Source: Treponema sp. (lineage in GTDB: Bacteria > Spirochaetota > Spirochaetia > Treponematales > Breznakiellaceae). Taken from it: a stretch of 42,800 bases of DNA. Below, piece by piece: positions 9,601 through 18,360 of the stretch (its first letter is position 1; the number at the start of each line of letters is the position of its first letter). The notes under the pieces were generated by a model. It searched no databases, was not told the DNA's origin, and worked only from the letters and a program-made list of their open reading frames with translations. The position numbers and the translations under genes were made by a program. The stretch covers positions 1 through 42,800 of the forward strand of contig JAIRPG010000079.1 of NCBI GenBank assembly GCA_031257105.1, read 5' to 3'.

Positions 9601-10143
9601 TTCAATGAAGTATTTGATAGTATCTTTGTTGAGATAATCTACCTGCCGGGGATAGACCCGCCGGAAGAAGGCCAGCGTCTCGCCGCCGTCCAGGGGAAAG
9701 GAGGCGATCAAGGCCGCAGGCTGCGCCCCCTCCTGCTCGGCAGCCGGGCGGCGCAGGGCCTCCAGCCCCTTGGCCATGTTCTGTTCACCCCGGGCCAGAA
9801 CCCTGGAGGGTTTTTGATAGCTGAAATCAAACGTACTGCCCGCAGTGCCGCTGGGCCAGGCGTACTCATCATAGAGCCAGGGATGAAACCCGGTCTCCCG
9901 GCCCCGTTCCACGCAGGCCTCCACCGCCTCCCACCAGGCGTCCTCCAGATAGGGCGTTTTAAGGTAAGCCCGGGCGTGCATAAAGGCCCCGTGAACGCCC
10001 TTCGCGGACATTTCGTCTATCTGCCGGACGAGCTTGTTTTTTTCCAGCGTCCCGTTCCAAAACCAGAACGCCAGGGCGCTGTAGTCCCGGGGCGGCGATT
10101 TGAAATTCCGGATCAGCTCCGCGGCGCTCCGTGCATCATCCAT
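6643..10143 (-). CDS. Large intracellular glycoside hydrolase, GH106/alpha-L-rhamnosidase-like with GH2-type sugar-binding domains
   Basis: ORF to 10218, but the ATG at 10143 (MDDARSAAEL) has RBS AAGGAG. Motifs FWFWNG, GFHPWLYDEYAWPSG, IPGIFFDEIYLAGPLPW; C-terminal jelly-roll-like region. No signal peptide. Confidence 0.75.
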   Translation of the reverse strand: MDDARSAAELIRNFKSPPRDYSALAFWFWNGTLEKNKLVRQIDEMSAKGVHGAFMHARAYLKTPYLEDAWWEAVEACVERGRETGFHPWLYDEYAWPSGTAGSTFDFSYQKPSRVLARGEQNMAKGLEALRRPAAEQEGAQPAALIASFPLDGGETLAFFRRVYPRQVDYLNKDTIKYFIELTHGEYKKRHGRDFGGVIPGIFFDEIYLAGPLPWTDTLPEEFKKRCGYDLLPCLPSLVMDAGDFRTVRGDYYRVIAELYEEAFFRQIGDWCEENRLMLTGHTEEYLAGHPARQGNYFNTIRRLHIPGADCHDYRYRFPRKISCVEPKYSVSAARAYGKERAMSEAMGGAGWGCSLQQFKRGINTLGAMGISMFILHGFYYESEHQGSQADWPASFFYQNPYWKYFKIFGDYMSRISSMNAAGDAVVDVGLYYPIYDMQINTAGGGVTPFGRDMNGAFHRALYTLLERQIDTDLIDAGSLCRGEIAGGIITTGRQRFKVLLFPANVTLPPGAPQAGTLADTLKKFIAAGGHVIFYQDSGVSKNGASKNGASKSDAPCREAPEGFSGCPVIGIEDLPGHIDSLITPDILVLEGSRANLYACHRRIGGRDLYFVSNSSPRPRELKLQLREAGAVLKLDIETGEALRLPSTITPDHAAALRLSLGEDEACYLLIEPEADGTPSVKTPSAKTPVLEEMEETAVPSRWKFLPLDKTFDNRYGIDADRTELEIPLAEFSSGLHDASSLIRICNMEGESGFCGRHLSLWEGRWIARRPSWICGADRDLYFRRIVELEARPEAARICFAAVNHCVVSVNGAEAGRGGKEPVCADIAPLLKPGRNLIAAHVHNDAPDNTFTAVHELPPDNIIAFLFEAELAAADAAARLVSDGRWIVNNRFQENWLSPEEDFESAALRVDPVHHQSPWGSAKDGQWYYAWERGAPPLHPWGDLPLFGKKPAFPLQLHYGVTVPAGTARIKKPPVRGTWSGAYNGKPLRFEGDWAAVANDGRAHHLDITVRAEGPEDGLTAPVTVSVEPFTAPLADWRLYGYPWFSGRCRYENSVWLDKKEGRYIIDLGQVHFSAEVWVNGGLAGVRVWNPYRLDITDLLREGENRIAVVAANSAAVERRYLLVDEGMALGWNRYWNEDNIDREAENLVSGFLGPARIFRYKEVNE
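8490..8534. repeat. In-frame 15-bp tandem repeat inside the glycosidase gene
   Basis: About 3 copies of TTTTTTGAAGCGCCG, coding (S)KNGASKNGASK. Confidence 0.85.
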
Positions 10144-10231
10144 AAAACGGCTCCTTCGGCTACAGGATAGAATTGGAACACGTCTAGTGTACCACGGCCC
10201 CAGAAAGCGCGCAAGCAAAATCCCGGATTCA

Positions 10232-10275
10232 GCGTTACCGCGTTACCGCGTTACCGGCGTTACCGCGTTACCGGC
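10232..10275. repeat. Short tandem repeat GCGTTACC / GGCGTTACC
   Basis: cgttaccgcgttaccgcgttaccggcgttaccgcgttaccggc in the divergent intergenic region. Confidence 0.9.
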
Positions 10276-10452
10276 TGAATCCGGCGCTCCTTCGATTCTT
10301 CGCGCTTTTCTCCGAAAAATACGAAAAACCTCCATTAAAAATGCGTTGTTTTCTATTTCGCCGCGTAAATCCGCATATCCTCCTGGATATACTAAGACTG
10401 AGGGAAAAAAAGAACATCTTTTTGTCCTACTCAATTTCTAGGAGGATAGAGC

Positions 10453-11943
10453 ATGAAAAAAGCATGTGCGGTTTTGTTGGTTCTCGCTACAGCGGGAAGG
10501 ATCTTTGCCCAGGAAACGGGAACCTTCAAATGGGGCGCGGAAGTCCGGCTTGGCGTGGACATCGATCTCAAAGAGCGGGAACTTGACGAAGCCAATCTTA
10601 TTCGGGGGAACGACCACGATTACGGCAAGGGGTCTCTTACCTACAGCAACGGTTCTACTGCGGTTACGCTTGAGGCCGGCTCCCGTTTTCTGAGGAACGG
10701 CGGCAATAACAACAGTTGGATTTCCAGTTCCATTGCCTTTGGTGACGGCGTCAACGGCAGCTCCGGCATCCCGTATAAGTTATTCGCGGGCTTCAAGCTG
10801 GTTGACACGAAGAACGCCTCTTTCTTCAGAGGCTGGGAGAGTTTAAGCAGCCCCGCGCCGCTTACCGGAAATGACGCCCTAAACCCGGATAAGGCCTGGG
10901 TTTTGCGGGACGGGGGAGCGCCCCTTAACAACCTCTACGGCTGGTATACGTTCTTTGGCGGCCAACTGAGAGTTGAGGCGTTCTACAAAGGCTGGGACGA
11001 GGCGTACTGGACTTCTCCGGTTGAAATAGTGGCCGGCAATTACGACAACCCCGACGGCAAAGAGGGGTTTAGGATTCGCGTCACTCCTTCCGCCCTTGAG
11101 GGATTCTCCGCCGGCTTTACGGTACGGAACGCGCCGGGATCTATTGCCGGTTATTATTGGAGGTGGGATGGCCAAACGTGGCAGGAAGAAAAATATGTCG
11201 GGGCAAACCCGTGGACCTACCTCCTCAACGGAGGGGCCTTCGGCGTGAAATACGATGCGTCTCCGCTGACCATTTCCGCAGCGTATCATCTGCCCGAGTG
11301 GTATACGGTAACGAACTACCATACCGATAGCGCGTACAGCCGGGGCAACGACAAGTTCTACATCGGCGGTAAATACCGGATCTCCCCCGATCAACTCTGG
11401 GTCGGCGCCGACTTAGAAGTCTTAAACCTTACCGCGAGTAAGGACAATTTGGGCGGCGAGACCCAGCGGCTCCAGGCCGGCGTTAAGGCTGAATACACCG
11501 CCAAGCCGCTGACTGCGGGCGCCGCCTTTCGATTGGGGGGAACCGACGGCGACGATGACGCCTTGTGGTTTTATTCAGACAAGCAGCAGGGAACGGACGC
11601 GGCGGATGGAAAGGACGCGCAAAAATCGTTCTTCGGGATCGCTCCCTTTGTCTATTACGACCTTATTAAGGATACCATTCAGGTACGGCTGCCTCTTACC
11701 TTCAACCTCAGCTTGAATAAGGCGGACGGCGCGCATTTCTTCCTTGAACCGGGCCTGTACTGGAACTTCAAAAGAAACGGAGCCGGGGATGATCCCGGGT
11801 GCGGTATCCTCCTCAGTTACAAGCTCGGCTATTGTCTTGGGGACGATGACACCGTCAGAGCCAAACACAAGACAAACGCCTCCGGCGACCCCGCAGCCAA
11901 CCTGGACAATAAATTCACCATCAAGTTCCGCTGGAATATCTAA
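10453..11943 (+). CDS. Putative outer-membrane porin-like beta-barrel protein
   Basis: N-terminal signal peptide (MKKACAVLLVLATAGRIFAQ), RBS AGGAGG, beta-rich alternating sequence, C-terminal FTIKFRWNI. Confidence 0.7.
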   Translation: MKKACAVLLVLATAGRIFAQETGTFKWGAEVRLGVDIDLKERELDEANLIRGNDHDYGKGSLTYSNGSTAVTLEAGSRFLRNGGNNNSWISSSIAFGDGVNGSSGIPYKLFAGFKLVDTKNASFFRGWESLSSPAPLTGNDALNPDKAWVLRDGGAPLNNLYGWYTFFGGQLRVEAFYKGWDEAYWTSPVEIVAGNYDNPDGKEGFRIRVTPSALEGFSAGFTVRNAPGSIAGYYWRWDGQTWQEEKYVGANPWTYLLNGGAFGVKYDASPLTISAAYHLPEWYTVTNYHTDSAYSRGNDKFYIGGKYRISPDQLWVGADLEVLNLTASKDNLGGETQRLQAGVKAEYTAKPLTAGAAFRLGGTDGDDDALWFYSDKQQGTDAADGKDAQKSFFGIAPFVYYDLIKDTIQVRLPLTFNLSLNKADGAHFFLEPGLYWNFKRNGAGDDPGCGILLSYKLGYCLGDDDTVRAKHKTNASGDPAANLDNKFTIKFRWNI

Positions 11944-11980
11944 TGTCTGTCCACAAAGTCGGTTACTTTGTGGACAGACA
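11944..11980. repeat. Palindromic repeat copy 1 (dispersed family)
   Basis: TGTCTGTCCACAAAGT-CGGTT-ACTTTGTGGACAGACA, perfect 16-bp arms directly after the stop codon. Confidence 0.9.
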
Positions 11981-12010
11981 CTATCTAAGCGCTTTCTTTG
12001 AAAAAGCGTC

Positions 12011-12044
12011 CGCCGAGATCGTACAAGGTCTCGGCGTTTTTTTT
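12011..12044 (+). terminator. Rho-independent terminator
   Basis: CGCCGAGATC ... GGTCTCGGCG stem followed by T8. Confidence 0.88.
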
Positions 12045-12094
12045 ATCTGGCGTCATTTGGAAAAAAGCGGTATACTCAGAGCCGAGGAGGTACG

Positions 12095-13636
12095 ATGATG
12101 GAATACGCTATCGCGGTAATCGATATTGGGATGACCAACAAGAAGGTGGCGATCTACGACGACGCCCTACGGCAGATAGACGCCCGCTACCGGAATTTTC
12201 CGCCCGCGCCGGTAAGGAGCCCCAGCGGAACAGAGCTGGAAACTCACGATCTGGCGGCCATGGAAACGTGGTTCATCGAAGAACTGGCGGAATTCGCCAA
12301 GACCTACCCCGTCAAGGCCATTGCGGTGACCACCCACGGGGCAACCTTTGTGTGCGTGGGGCAGGACGGAAAGCCCTCTGTGCCCTGCGTGTACTACACC
12401 CACGAGCCGGGGGAGGACTTTCACCGGCGCTTCTACGAGCGGTTCGGCGCTATCGAGGAACTCCAGGCCCGCACAGGGACGCCTCCTTTCAAGGCCATGA
12501 TCAACACCGGGCAAGGGATCTTCTTCGCTAAAGAGCAATTCCCGGAAGGCTTTGCCCAGGCGGCCCGCCTCCTGCTCTACCCCCAGTACTGGGGCTACCG
12601 CTTTACCGGCAAGACCGGCGCGGAGGGCACTTCTATGGGCTGCCACAGCTACCTCTGGGATCAGGTGGAAGGCCGGCTCTCCTCCGTGGCGCAGGGACTG
12701 GGCGCGGCCTCCCTCATGCCGGCAAAGCTGGCAAATTCCTGGGATGTGCTGGGGACGATCACGCCGGAATTCGCCGCCAAGACGGGCCTCGATCCCAGCG
12801 TGATTGTCACCATGGGGATACACGACTCCAACTCTTCGCTGCTCCCCCACTTTGCCAAGAAGGGCAATACCGGCTTTGTGCTCAACTCCACCGGCACCTG
12901 GTGCGTGCTGATGAATCCCGTCCGGCAGTACGGCTTTGCCCCGGATGAATTGGGCAAGGTGGTGTTCTTCAACATCTCCGCCTTTGGGGGGCCCGTGAAG
13001 ACCGCCATCTTCCTGGGGGGCCAGGAGTTCGAGAGCTGGTCTAAGCTGCTCATGGACATCCACGGCAGGGAGGATCTGCCCGCCTACCAGCCGGAGCTCT
13101 ACCGGGAGACCCTGCGGGAGCGGCGGGTCTTCCTTATGCCGGAACTCACCGCCGGCACCGGGCAGTTCCCCCAATCCCGGCCCTGTGTGGTGGAGGACGG
13201 GAAGCGCTACGCCTACGCCGCGCTCCGGGAAGCCGCGAGAACGGGAGACCGGGCGGCGCTGCCCGAAGTGTTCCGGGATTACGAGCGAGGCTTTGCGGCG
13301 CTCAGGATCTCCCTGGTGATGCAGACCCTCACGGCCCTGGAACGGACGGGCCTGGCCCAGGGCGCGGAGGTCTTTACCGAGGGGGGCTTCAGGAAGAACG
13401 AGGCCTACAACGCGATCCTCTCGGCGGCGCTCCGGGAGAACCGGGCCTTCCTCACCGGCATTGCCGAGGCGTCCGCGCTGGGGGCCGCCATGACCGCCAA
13501 GATGGCGCTCACCGGCAAAGAGCTTGCGGGTTTGGCCAAAGATTTTGAGGTGGAGTATCAAGAAGTTCCCAAGGCGGATATGCCGGAAATCTTCCCCTAC
13601 CGGGAAGCCTGGCTGCGCCATACTGAAAATGAATGA
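12095..13636 (+). CDS. FGGY-family carbohydrate kinase (rhamnulokinase/fuculokinase-like)
   Basis: AVIDIGMTNKKVAIYD (phosphate-binding), GIHDSNSSLLP, LNSTGTWC, EGGFRKNEAYNAIL; RBS GAGGAGG. Confidence 0.85.
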   Translation: MMEYAIAVIDIGMTNKKVAIYDDALRQIDARYRNFPPAPVRSPSGTELETHDLAAMETWFIEELAEFAKTYPVKAIAVTTHGATFVCVGQDGKPSVPCVYYTHEPGEDFHRRFYERFGAIEELQARTGTPPFKAMINTGQGIFFAKEQFPEGFAQAARLLLYPQYWGYRFTGKTGAEGTSMGCHSYLWDQVEGRLSSVAQGLGAASLMPAKLANSWDVLGTITPEFAAKTGLDPSVIVTMGIHDSNSSLLPHFAKKGNTGFVLNSTGTWCVLMNPVRQYGFAPDELGKVVFFNISAFGGPVKTAIFLGGQEFESWSKLLMDIHGREDLPAYQPELYRETLRERRVFLMPELTAGTGQFPQSRPCVVEDGKRYAYAALREAARTGDRAALPEVFRDYERGFAALRISLVMQTLTALERTGLAQGAEVFTEGGFRKNEAYNAILSAALRENRAFLTGIAEASALGAAMTAKMALTGKELAGLAKDFEVEYQEVPKADMPEIFPYREAWLRHTENE

Positions 13637-13644
13637 GGTATATA

Positions 13645-14922
13645 ATGAAGACAAAAGCGGTGCGCCTTTACGGCGTGAATGACCTGAGGCTGGAAGAATT
13701 TGAGCTTCCGGCGATCCGGGACGATGAGATCCTGGCGAAGATCGTGTCCGACTCGATCTGCATGTCCAGCCATAAACTCGCCATGCAGGGGGCCGCCCAC
13801 AAGCGGATCCGCCACGACCTGACCAAAAATCCGGTGATCATCGGCCACGAGTTTTGCGGCGTCATCGAGCAGGTGGGGGCCGCCTGGGCCCACAAGTTCA
13901 AGGCGGGGGACCAATTCGCCATCCAGTCGGCCCTGAACTACCCCGACGCGGAGGGCAAGCCCACCCTCTGGGCGCCGGGCTATTCCTACGAGTATATCGG
14001 CGGGGACGCCACCTATGTGATCATCCCCAAAGAGGTGATGGAGATGGACTGCCTCTTGCGCTACAAGGCGGACAATTTCTACCTGGGTTCCCTGGCGGAG
14101 CCGGTTTCCTGCGTCGTGGGGGCCTTCCACGCCCAGTACCACACCACCAACGGCTCGTATGTGCACGACATGGGCATCGTCCCCGGCGGTTCCCTGGCCC
14201 TCCTGGCAGGGGTGGGCCCCATGGGCCTGGGGGCTATCGACTACGCTATCCACAACCCCCGAAAGCCGGGGCGCCTGGTGGTCACCGACATCGACCAGGC
14301 CCGGCTTGACCGCGCCGCCCAGCTCTTGCCGGTGGAAGCGGCGAAAAAGCACGGCGTGGAGCTCTGCTACGTGAACACCGCCGGCATGGCCGACCCCGCG
14401 TCCCGGCTGCGGGAGATCAACGGCGGCGCGCTTTTCGACGATGTGTTTGTGTTTGCCCCGGTCAAGCCGGTGCTGGAACTGGGAGACGCTCTGCTGGGCC
14501 GGGACGGCTGCCTTAACTTCTTTGCGGGCCCCACCGACACGGGCTTTTCGGCAAATTTCAACTTCTACAACGTCCACTATGAGTCCCACCATATCGTGGG
14601 AACCTCCGGGGGCAACACCGATGACATGAACGAATCCCTGGCCATGATGGCCCGTGGGGAACTCAACCCGGTGTTCATGGTGACCCACGTGGGGGGACTG
14701 AACGCGGTTGCCCAAACCACCATCGATCTGGACAAGATCCCCGGCGGCAAGAAGCTCATCTACACCCACAAGAACCTGGAGCTTACCGCCATCGCGGACT
14801 TTGCCGAGAAGGGCAAGTCAAACCCCCTCTTCGCGGAACTGGCCCGGATCTGCGCCCGCCACCGGAACCTCTGGAACCGGGAAGCCGAGGAGTACCTGCT
14901 GGCTCACGGGGAAGAGATATAG
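13645..14922 (+). CDS. Zinc-binding alcohol dehydrogenase-family protein, L-sorbose-1-phosphate reductase (SorE)-like
   Basis: MDR family: NPVIIGHEFCGVIEQVG, LLAGVGPMGLGAIDYA; upstream GAGG. ORF track starts at 13633, but the ATG at 13645 is preferred. Confidence 0.78.
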   Translation: MKTKAVRLYGVNDLRLEEFELPAIRDDEILAKIVSDSICMSSHKLAMQGAAHKRIRHDLTKNPVIIGHEFCGVIEQVGAAWAHKFKAGDQFAIQSALNYPDAEGKPTLWAPGYSYEYIGGDATYVIIPKEVMEMDCLLRYKADNFYLGSLAEPVSCVVGAFHAQYHTTNGSYVHDMGIVPGGSLALLAGVGPMGLGAIDYAIHNPRKPGRLVVTDIDQARLDRAAQLLPVEAAKKHGVELCYVNTAGMADPASRLREINGGALFDDVFVFAPVKPVLELGDALLGRDGCLNFFAGPTDTGFSANFNFYNVHYESHHIVGTSGGNTDDMNESLAMMARGELNPVFMVTHVGGLNAVAQTTIDLDKIPGGKKLIYTHKNLELTAIADFAEKGKSNPLFAELARICARHRNLWNREAEEYLLAHGEEI

Positions 14923-15737
14923 TGAAGTCTCAGAAAGAGATCGCGCTGGACGGAAAACTCTTGGAAAGCGTGGCCGCTCTGGGCCTTTCGGAGCGGGCGT
15001 CCAAAATGGCAAAACTCGTCCTTGAAGATGATGAGATCCAGGCCGTGCAGGAATACGCCAACACGGTCTCCATCATGCGGCTCCACTTCAACGATCACGG
15101 GCCGGTACACATGCGGACGGTGGCGCTGAACGCGGTGATCATGATGGGTATACTGCGGGACGCGGGGGTTAAGACCAGCCTGGAACTGGAAGAATGTGGC
15201 GTCTTTGAGGACAGTCTTATCGCCGTGTTCCTGGCGGCGAACCTGCACGACCTCGGTATGTCCGTGGGCAGGCAGGATCACGAACTCCACAGCGCGTACC
15301 TGGCCTTTCCTATCCTTGACCGTGTCCTGAAAGAGGTGTTTGGCCGGGACGCGGGCAAGCGGGCCATGATCCGCTCCCTCGCGTTGGAGGGAATCTCCGG
15401 CCACATGGGAAACCGGGCGATCCATTCCCTAGAGGCCGGGGTTATCCTGGTGGCCGACGGCTGCGATATGCAGAAGGGCCGCGCGCGCATCCCCCTGGCC
15501 CTGGCGGCCCATCCCCGCGTGGGGGACATACACCAGTATTCCGCCAACTCCATCGAGGATGTGCGGATCCTCCGGGGAGTGGAGAAGCCTATCCGCATCG
15601 AGGTAACCATGTCCAGCGAGGTGGGCCTGTTCCAGGTGGAGGAGATCCTTTTGGGGAAGATCGCCGCCAGTCCCGCCAAGGGCCATATCGAGCTCTACGC
15701 CCAGGTGTCCGGAGGCGGCCTCAAGCGATATTTATAA
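14922..15737 (+). CDS. HD-domain phosphohydrolase
   Basis: GTG start overlaps the preceding TAG by 1 nt; MRLHFNDHGPVHMRTVALNAVIM ... AANLHDLGMSVGRQDHELHSAYLAFPIL HD motif. Confidence 0.82.
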   Translation: MKSQKEIALDGKLLESVAALGLSERASKMAKLVLEDDEIQAVQEYANTVSIMRLHFNDHGPVHMRTVALNAVIMMGILRDAGVKTSLELEECGVFEDSLIAVFLAANLHDLGMSVGRQDHELHSAYLAFPILDRVLKEVFGRDAGKRAMIRSLALEGISGHMGNRAIHSLEAGVILVADGCDMQKGRARIPLALAAHPRVGDIHQYSANSIEDVRILRGVEKPIRIEVTMSSEVGLFQVEEILLGKIAASPAKGHIELYAQVSGGGLKRYL

Positions 15738-15758
15738 AAGCCGCGGTAAATGCGGAGC

Positions 15759-15787
15759 TTGTATCCCGGCGCGGCCTTCTCTATAAT
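15759..15787 (+). promoter_or_regulatory. Possible sigma70-like promoter of the SBP_bac_5 gene
   Basis: TTGTAT - 17 bp - TATAAT upstream of the RBS AAGGAGG; the -35 match is weak. Confidence 0.45.
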
Positions 15788-15811
15788 GTGCCAGCACAAT
15801 AAGGAGGCTTT

Positions 15812-17368
15812 ATGAAAAGCTCGATCTCGCCGGCGGCGGCGATATTAATACTATTAATGGCGCTGGTTTCCGCCTGTTCCAGAGCCAAGCCGGATACCTC
15901 CGCCGAGGGGGGAGAACCGGTTGCGCCGGAGGCGCGTATCCTGCCGGGCGGGGAATTGCGCTATGGCTTTACCACCGAACCCGCAACGCTGGATCCCCTG
16001 GATCCGGCAAACACGGCTGATGGCCGGAGCATCCTCTTTAACGTCTTTGAGGGCCTGGTAAAGCCCGATACCGGCGGCAATTTTCTTCCGGCGGTGGCGG
16101 AAGCCTGGGAAGTTACCGAAGAAGGCCGGGTGTATGTCTTTACGCTGCGGCCCGGCCTCCGGTTCCACGACGGCTCTGACGTTGACGCTGCGGATGTGGA
16201 ATTTTCCCTGAACGAGGCGATCAGGGCGGGCTTTACCGGCTTTAACCAGATAGAAAGCGTGGCCGTCACCCCGGGCGGGGAGATCCGGGTAACGCTCAAA
16301 GCGCCCGACCCGGAGTTCCTCCCCTACCTCGCCGTGGGGATTGTGCCGAGAAACAACGCCGAGCGAAAGACCAAGCCCATCGGCGCCGGGCCCTTCTCGA
16401 TAGAAAGCTACGCCGCCCAACGTTCCCTTACGCTGGTAAAGAACCCCCACTACCGGCTGGAGGGCCTGCCCTACCTGGACAAGGTGACCATCGTCTTTGT
16501 AGCCGATTCAGACGCCCTGCTTCTGGCCTTGCGGGCGGGGAGCATCGACGGCGCGGGGGTGACCGGTTCCCTGATCCCCCAACTCGATCCGGACGTGTTT
16601 GAGGCCGTGCCGGGCTATTCCAACTCCGTGCAGATGATAGCCCTGAACAACGCCCGGCCTCCCCTGGACGATCCCCGGGTGCGGCAGGCCCTGAATTACG
16701 CCATCGATCCCCAGGAGATCATCGACACGGCCTTCTACAGCCTGGGAGAACCGTCGGGGAGCCCCCTCATCCCGGGGCTTTCCAAATACTACGACCGCTC
16801 CCTGGTGAATCCCTACCCGGCGGACGCGGACAAGGCCAAGGCTCTGCTGGCGGAGGCGGGCTACGGGGAGGGCGCGCCCAAGGGGAGGCTCTCCCTGGAG
16901 ATTACCGTGCCTTCAAACTACACGATGCACGTAGATACCGCCCAGGTGGCGGTGAACCAGCTTGAGCGGGCGGGCGTCAAGGCGGCCATACGCCTGGTGG
17001 ACTGGGGCGTCTGGCTTTCCGAGGCGTACCAGGGCCGACGCTATACGGCGACCATCATTTCCGTGGATTCGCCCGCCGCCTCTCCCCGGGGGTTCCTCTC
17101 CCGTTACCGCTCAGACGCGGGGGGCAACTTCTTCAATTACCGGAGCGACGCCTTTGACCGGGTTTACGACGAGGCCCAGCGGGAAATGCGGGATGACCGG
17201 CGGGCGGAGCTTTACCAGGAGGCCCAGCGGATCGTCTCCGGTGACGCGGCGGCGATCTACATCCAGGACATCCTGGGCTTCAAGGTCTTTCCCAAGGGCC
17301 GTTTCGGGGGGGCGCTGAACTACCCCCTGTACGTGACGGACTTTTCATCGATTTACCGGTTGCAATGA
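15812..17368 (+). CDS. Peptide/nickel-type ABC transporter substrate-binding lipoprotein (SBP_bac_5)
   Basis: Lipobox LMALVSACS; GGELRYGFTTEPATLDPLDPANTADGRSILFNVFEGLVKPD; YVFTLRPGLRFHDGSDVDAADVEFSL. Confidence 0.92.
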   Translation: MKSSISPAAAILILLMALVSACSRAKPDTSAEGGEPVAPEARILPGGELRYGFTTEPATLDPLDPANTADGRSILFNVFEGLVKPDTGGNFLPAVAEAWEVTEEGRVYVFTLRPGLRFHDGSDVDAADVEFSLNEAIRAGFTGFNQIESVAVTPGGEIRVTLKAPDPEFLPYLAVGIVPRNNAERKTKPIGAGPFSIESYAAQRSLTLVKNPHYRLEGLPYLDKVTIVFVADSDALLLALRAGSIDGAGVTGSLIPQLDPDVFEAVPGYSNSVQMIALNNARPPLDDPRVRQALNYAIDPQEIIDTAFYSLGEPSGSPLIPGLSKYYDRSLVNPYPADADKAKALLAEAGYGEGAPKGRLSLEITVPSNYTMHVDTAQVAVNQLERAGVKAAIRLVDWGVWLSEAYQGRRYTATIISVDSPAASPRGFLSRYRSDAGGNFFNYRSDAFDRVYDEAQREMRDDRRAELYQEAQRIVSGDAAAIYIQDILGFKVFPKGRFGGALNYPLYVTDFSSIYRLQ

Positions 17369-17397
17369 CCGAGTACGGTGACCGGACGCGATAAGGC

Positions 17398-18360
17398 GTG
17401 GATTTTATTGTCAAACGGCTGGCGGCGGCGCTGGCGACGCTGCTCCTGGTCTCTCTGTTGACTTTTGCCGCGTTTGCCCTCATTCCCGGCGATGCGGCGG
17501 CGCTGATTTTGGGCGTAGAGGCCACCGAAGCGCAGCTTGCGGCCCTGCGCGCCGAGATGGGTCTGGACAAGAACTTCGTCCTGCGCTACGGCTCCTGGCT
17601 GGCCGACTTTTTTACGGGGAACCTGGGGAATTCGGCTCGTTTTCGGGGAGAGTCTATCGCGGGGCTTATCGGGGAACGGCTGCCCGTTACCGCAGCCCTG
17701 GCTTTTCTGTCTCTGGCGCTGATCCTCCTCCTGTCGATTCCCACAGCGCTTTTTGCGGCGGGGAGGGAACGCGCGCGCTCCGGACGGCTGGTGAATACCC
17801 TCACGATGATCACCATCTCTTTCCCGAATTTCTTCCTGGGGATGCTCCTTATCTGGGTCTTCGGCGTACTCTTAAAGCTTTTTGCCCCCGGCGCGTATAT
17901 TCCCCCGGAGGAAAATTTGGCCGGATTTTGGGTATATCTTTTTTTCCCCGCGCTTGCCATCGCTCTTCCCAATGCGGCGATAGTGATCAAATTCTTGAGA
18001 ACCTCTATCTTGCAGCAACTCCGGCTGGACTATGTGCGTACCGCTTACAGCAAGGGAGCTTCCCGGTCTTTGGCGTTGTACCGCCACGCGCTGCGAAACG
18101 CCGTTATCCCCGCCGTCACCCTGCTGGGTATGATTATTGCGGAGATCTTTTCCGGCAGTATCATCATCGAGCAGGTTTTTACCATTCCAGGAATTGGGAG
18201 GCTCCTTATCGCCGCGATCCGATCCCGGGATTATCCCCTCACGCAGACCCTGACGGTATACATCGCCGCGGTGGTGATCCTGGCGAATACCCTGGTGGAC
18301 ATCGCCATCCAGCTCATCGATCCCCGGATTCGTCTATCGATACAGGTTGGTAACCGTTAG
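17398..18360 (+). CDS. Peptide-type ABC transporter permease (DppB-like)
   Basis: FIVKRLAAALATLLLVSLLTFAAFALIPGD; DYVRTAYSKGASRSLALYRHALRNAVIPAVTLLGM; GTG start. Confidence 0.92.
   Translation: MDFIVKRLAAALATLLLVSLLTFAAFALIPGDAAALILGVEATEAQLAALRAEMGLDKNFVLRYGSWLADFFTGNLGNSARFRGESIAGLIGERLPVTAALAFLSLALILLLSIPTALFAAGRERARSGRLVNTLTMITISFPNFFLGMLLIWVFGVLLKLFAPGAYIPPEENLAGFWVYLFFPALAIALPNAAIVIKFLRTSILQQLRLDYVRTAYSKGASRSLALYRHALRNAVIPAVTLLGMIIAEIFSGSIIIEQVFTIPGIGRLLIAAIRSRDYPLTQTLTVYIAAVVILANTLVDIAIQLIDPRIRLSIQVGNR

Noticed and set aside
6928-10170. Long plus-strand ORFs (6928-8307, 8989-10170) opposite the glycosidase
   Set aside because: No recognisable motifs and an Arg/Pro/Gly-rich shadow composition; the minus strand is a coherent hydrolase.
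12167-14769. Minus-strand ORFs (12167-13654, 13597-14769) opposite kinase and dehydrogenase
   Set aside because: Antisense shadows; the plus frames contain clear FGGY and MDR motifs with RBSs.
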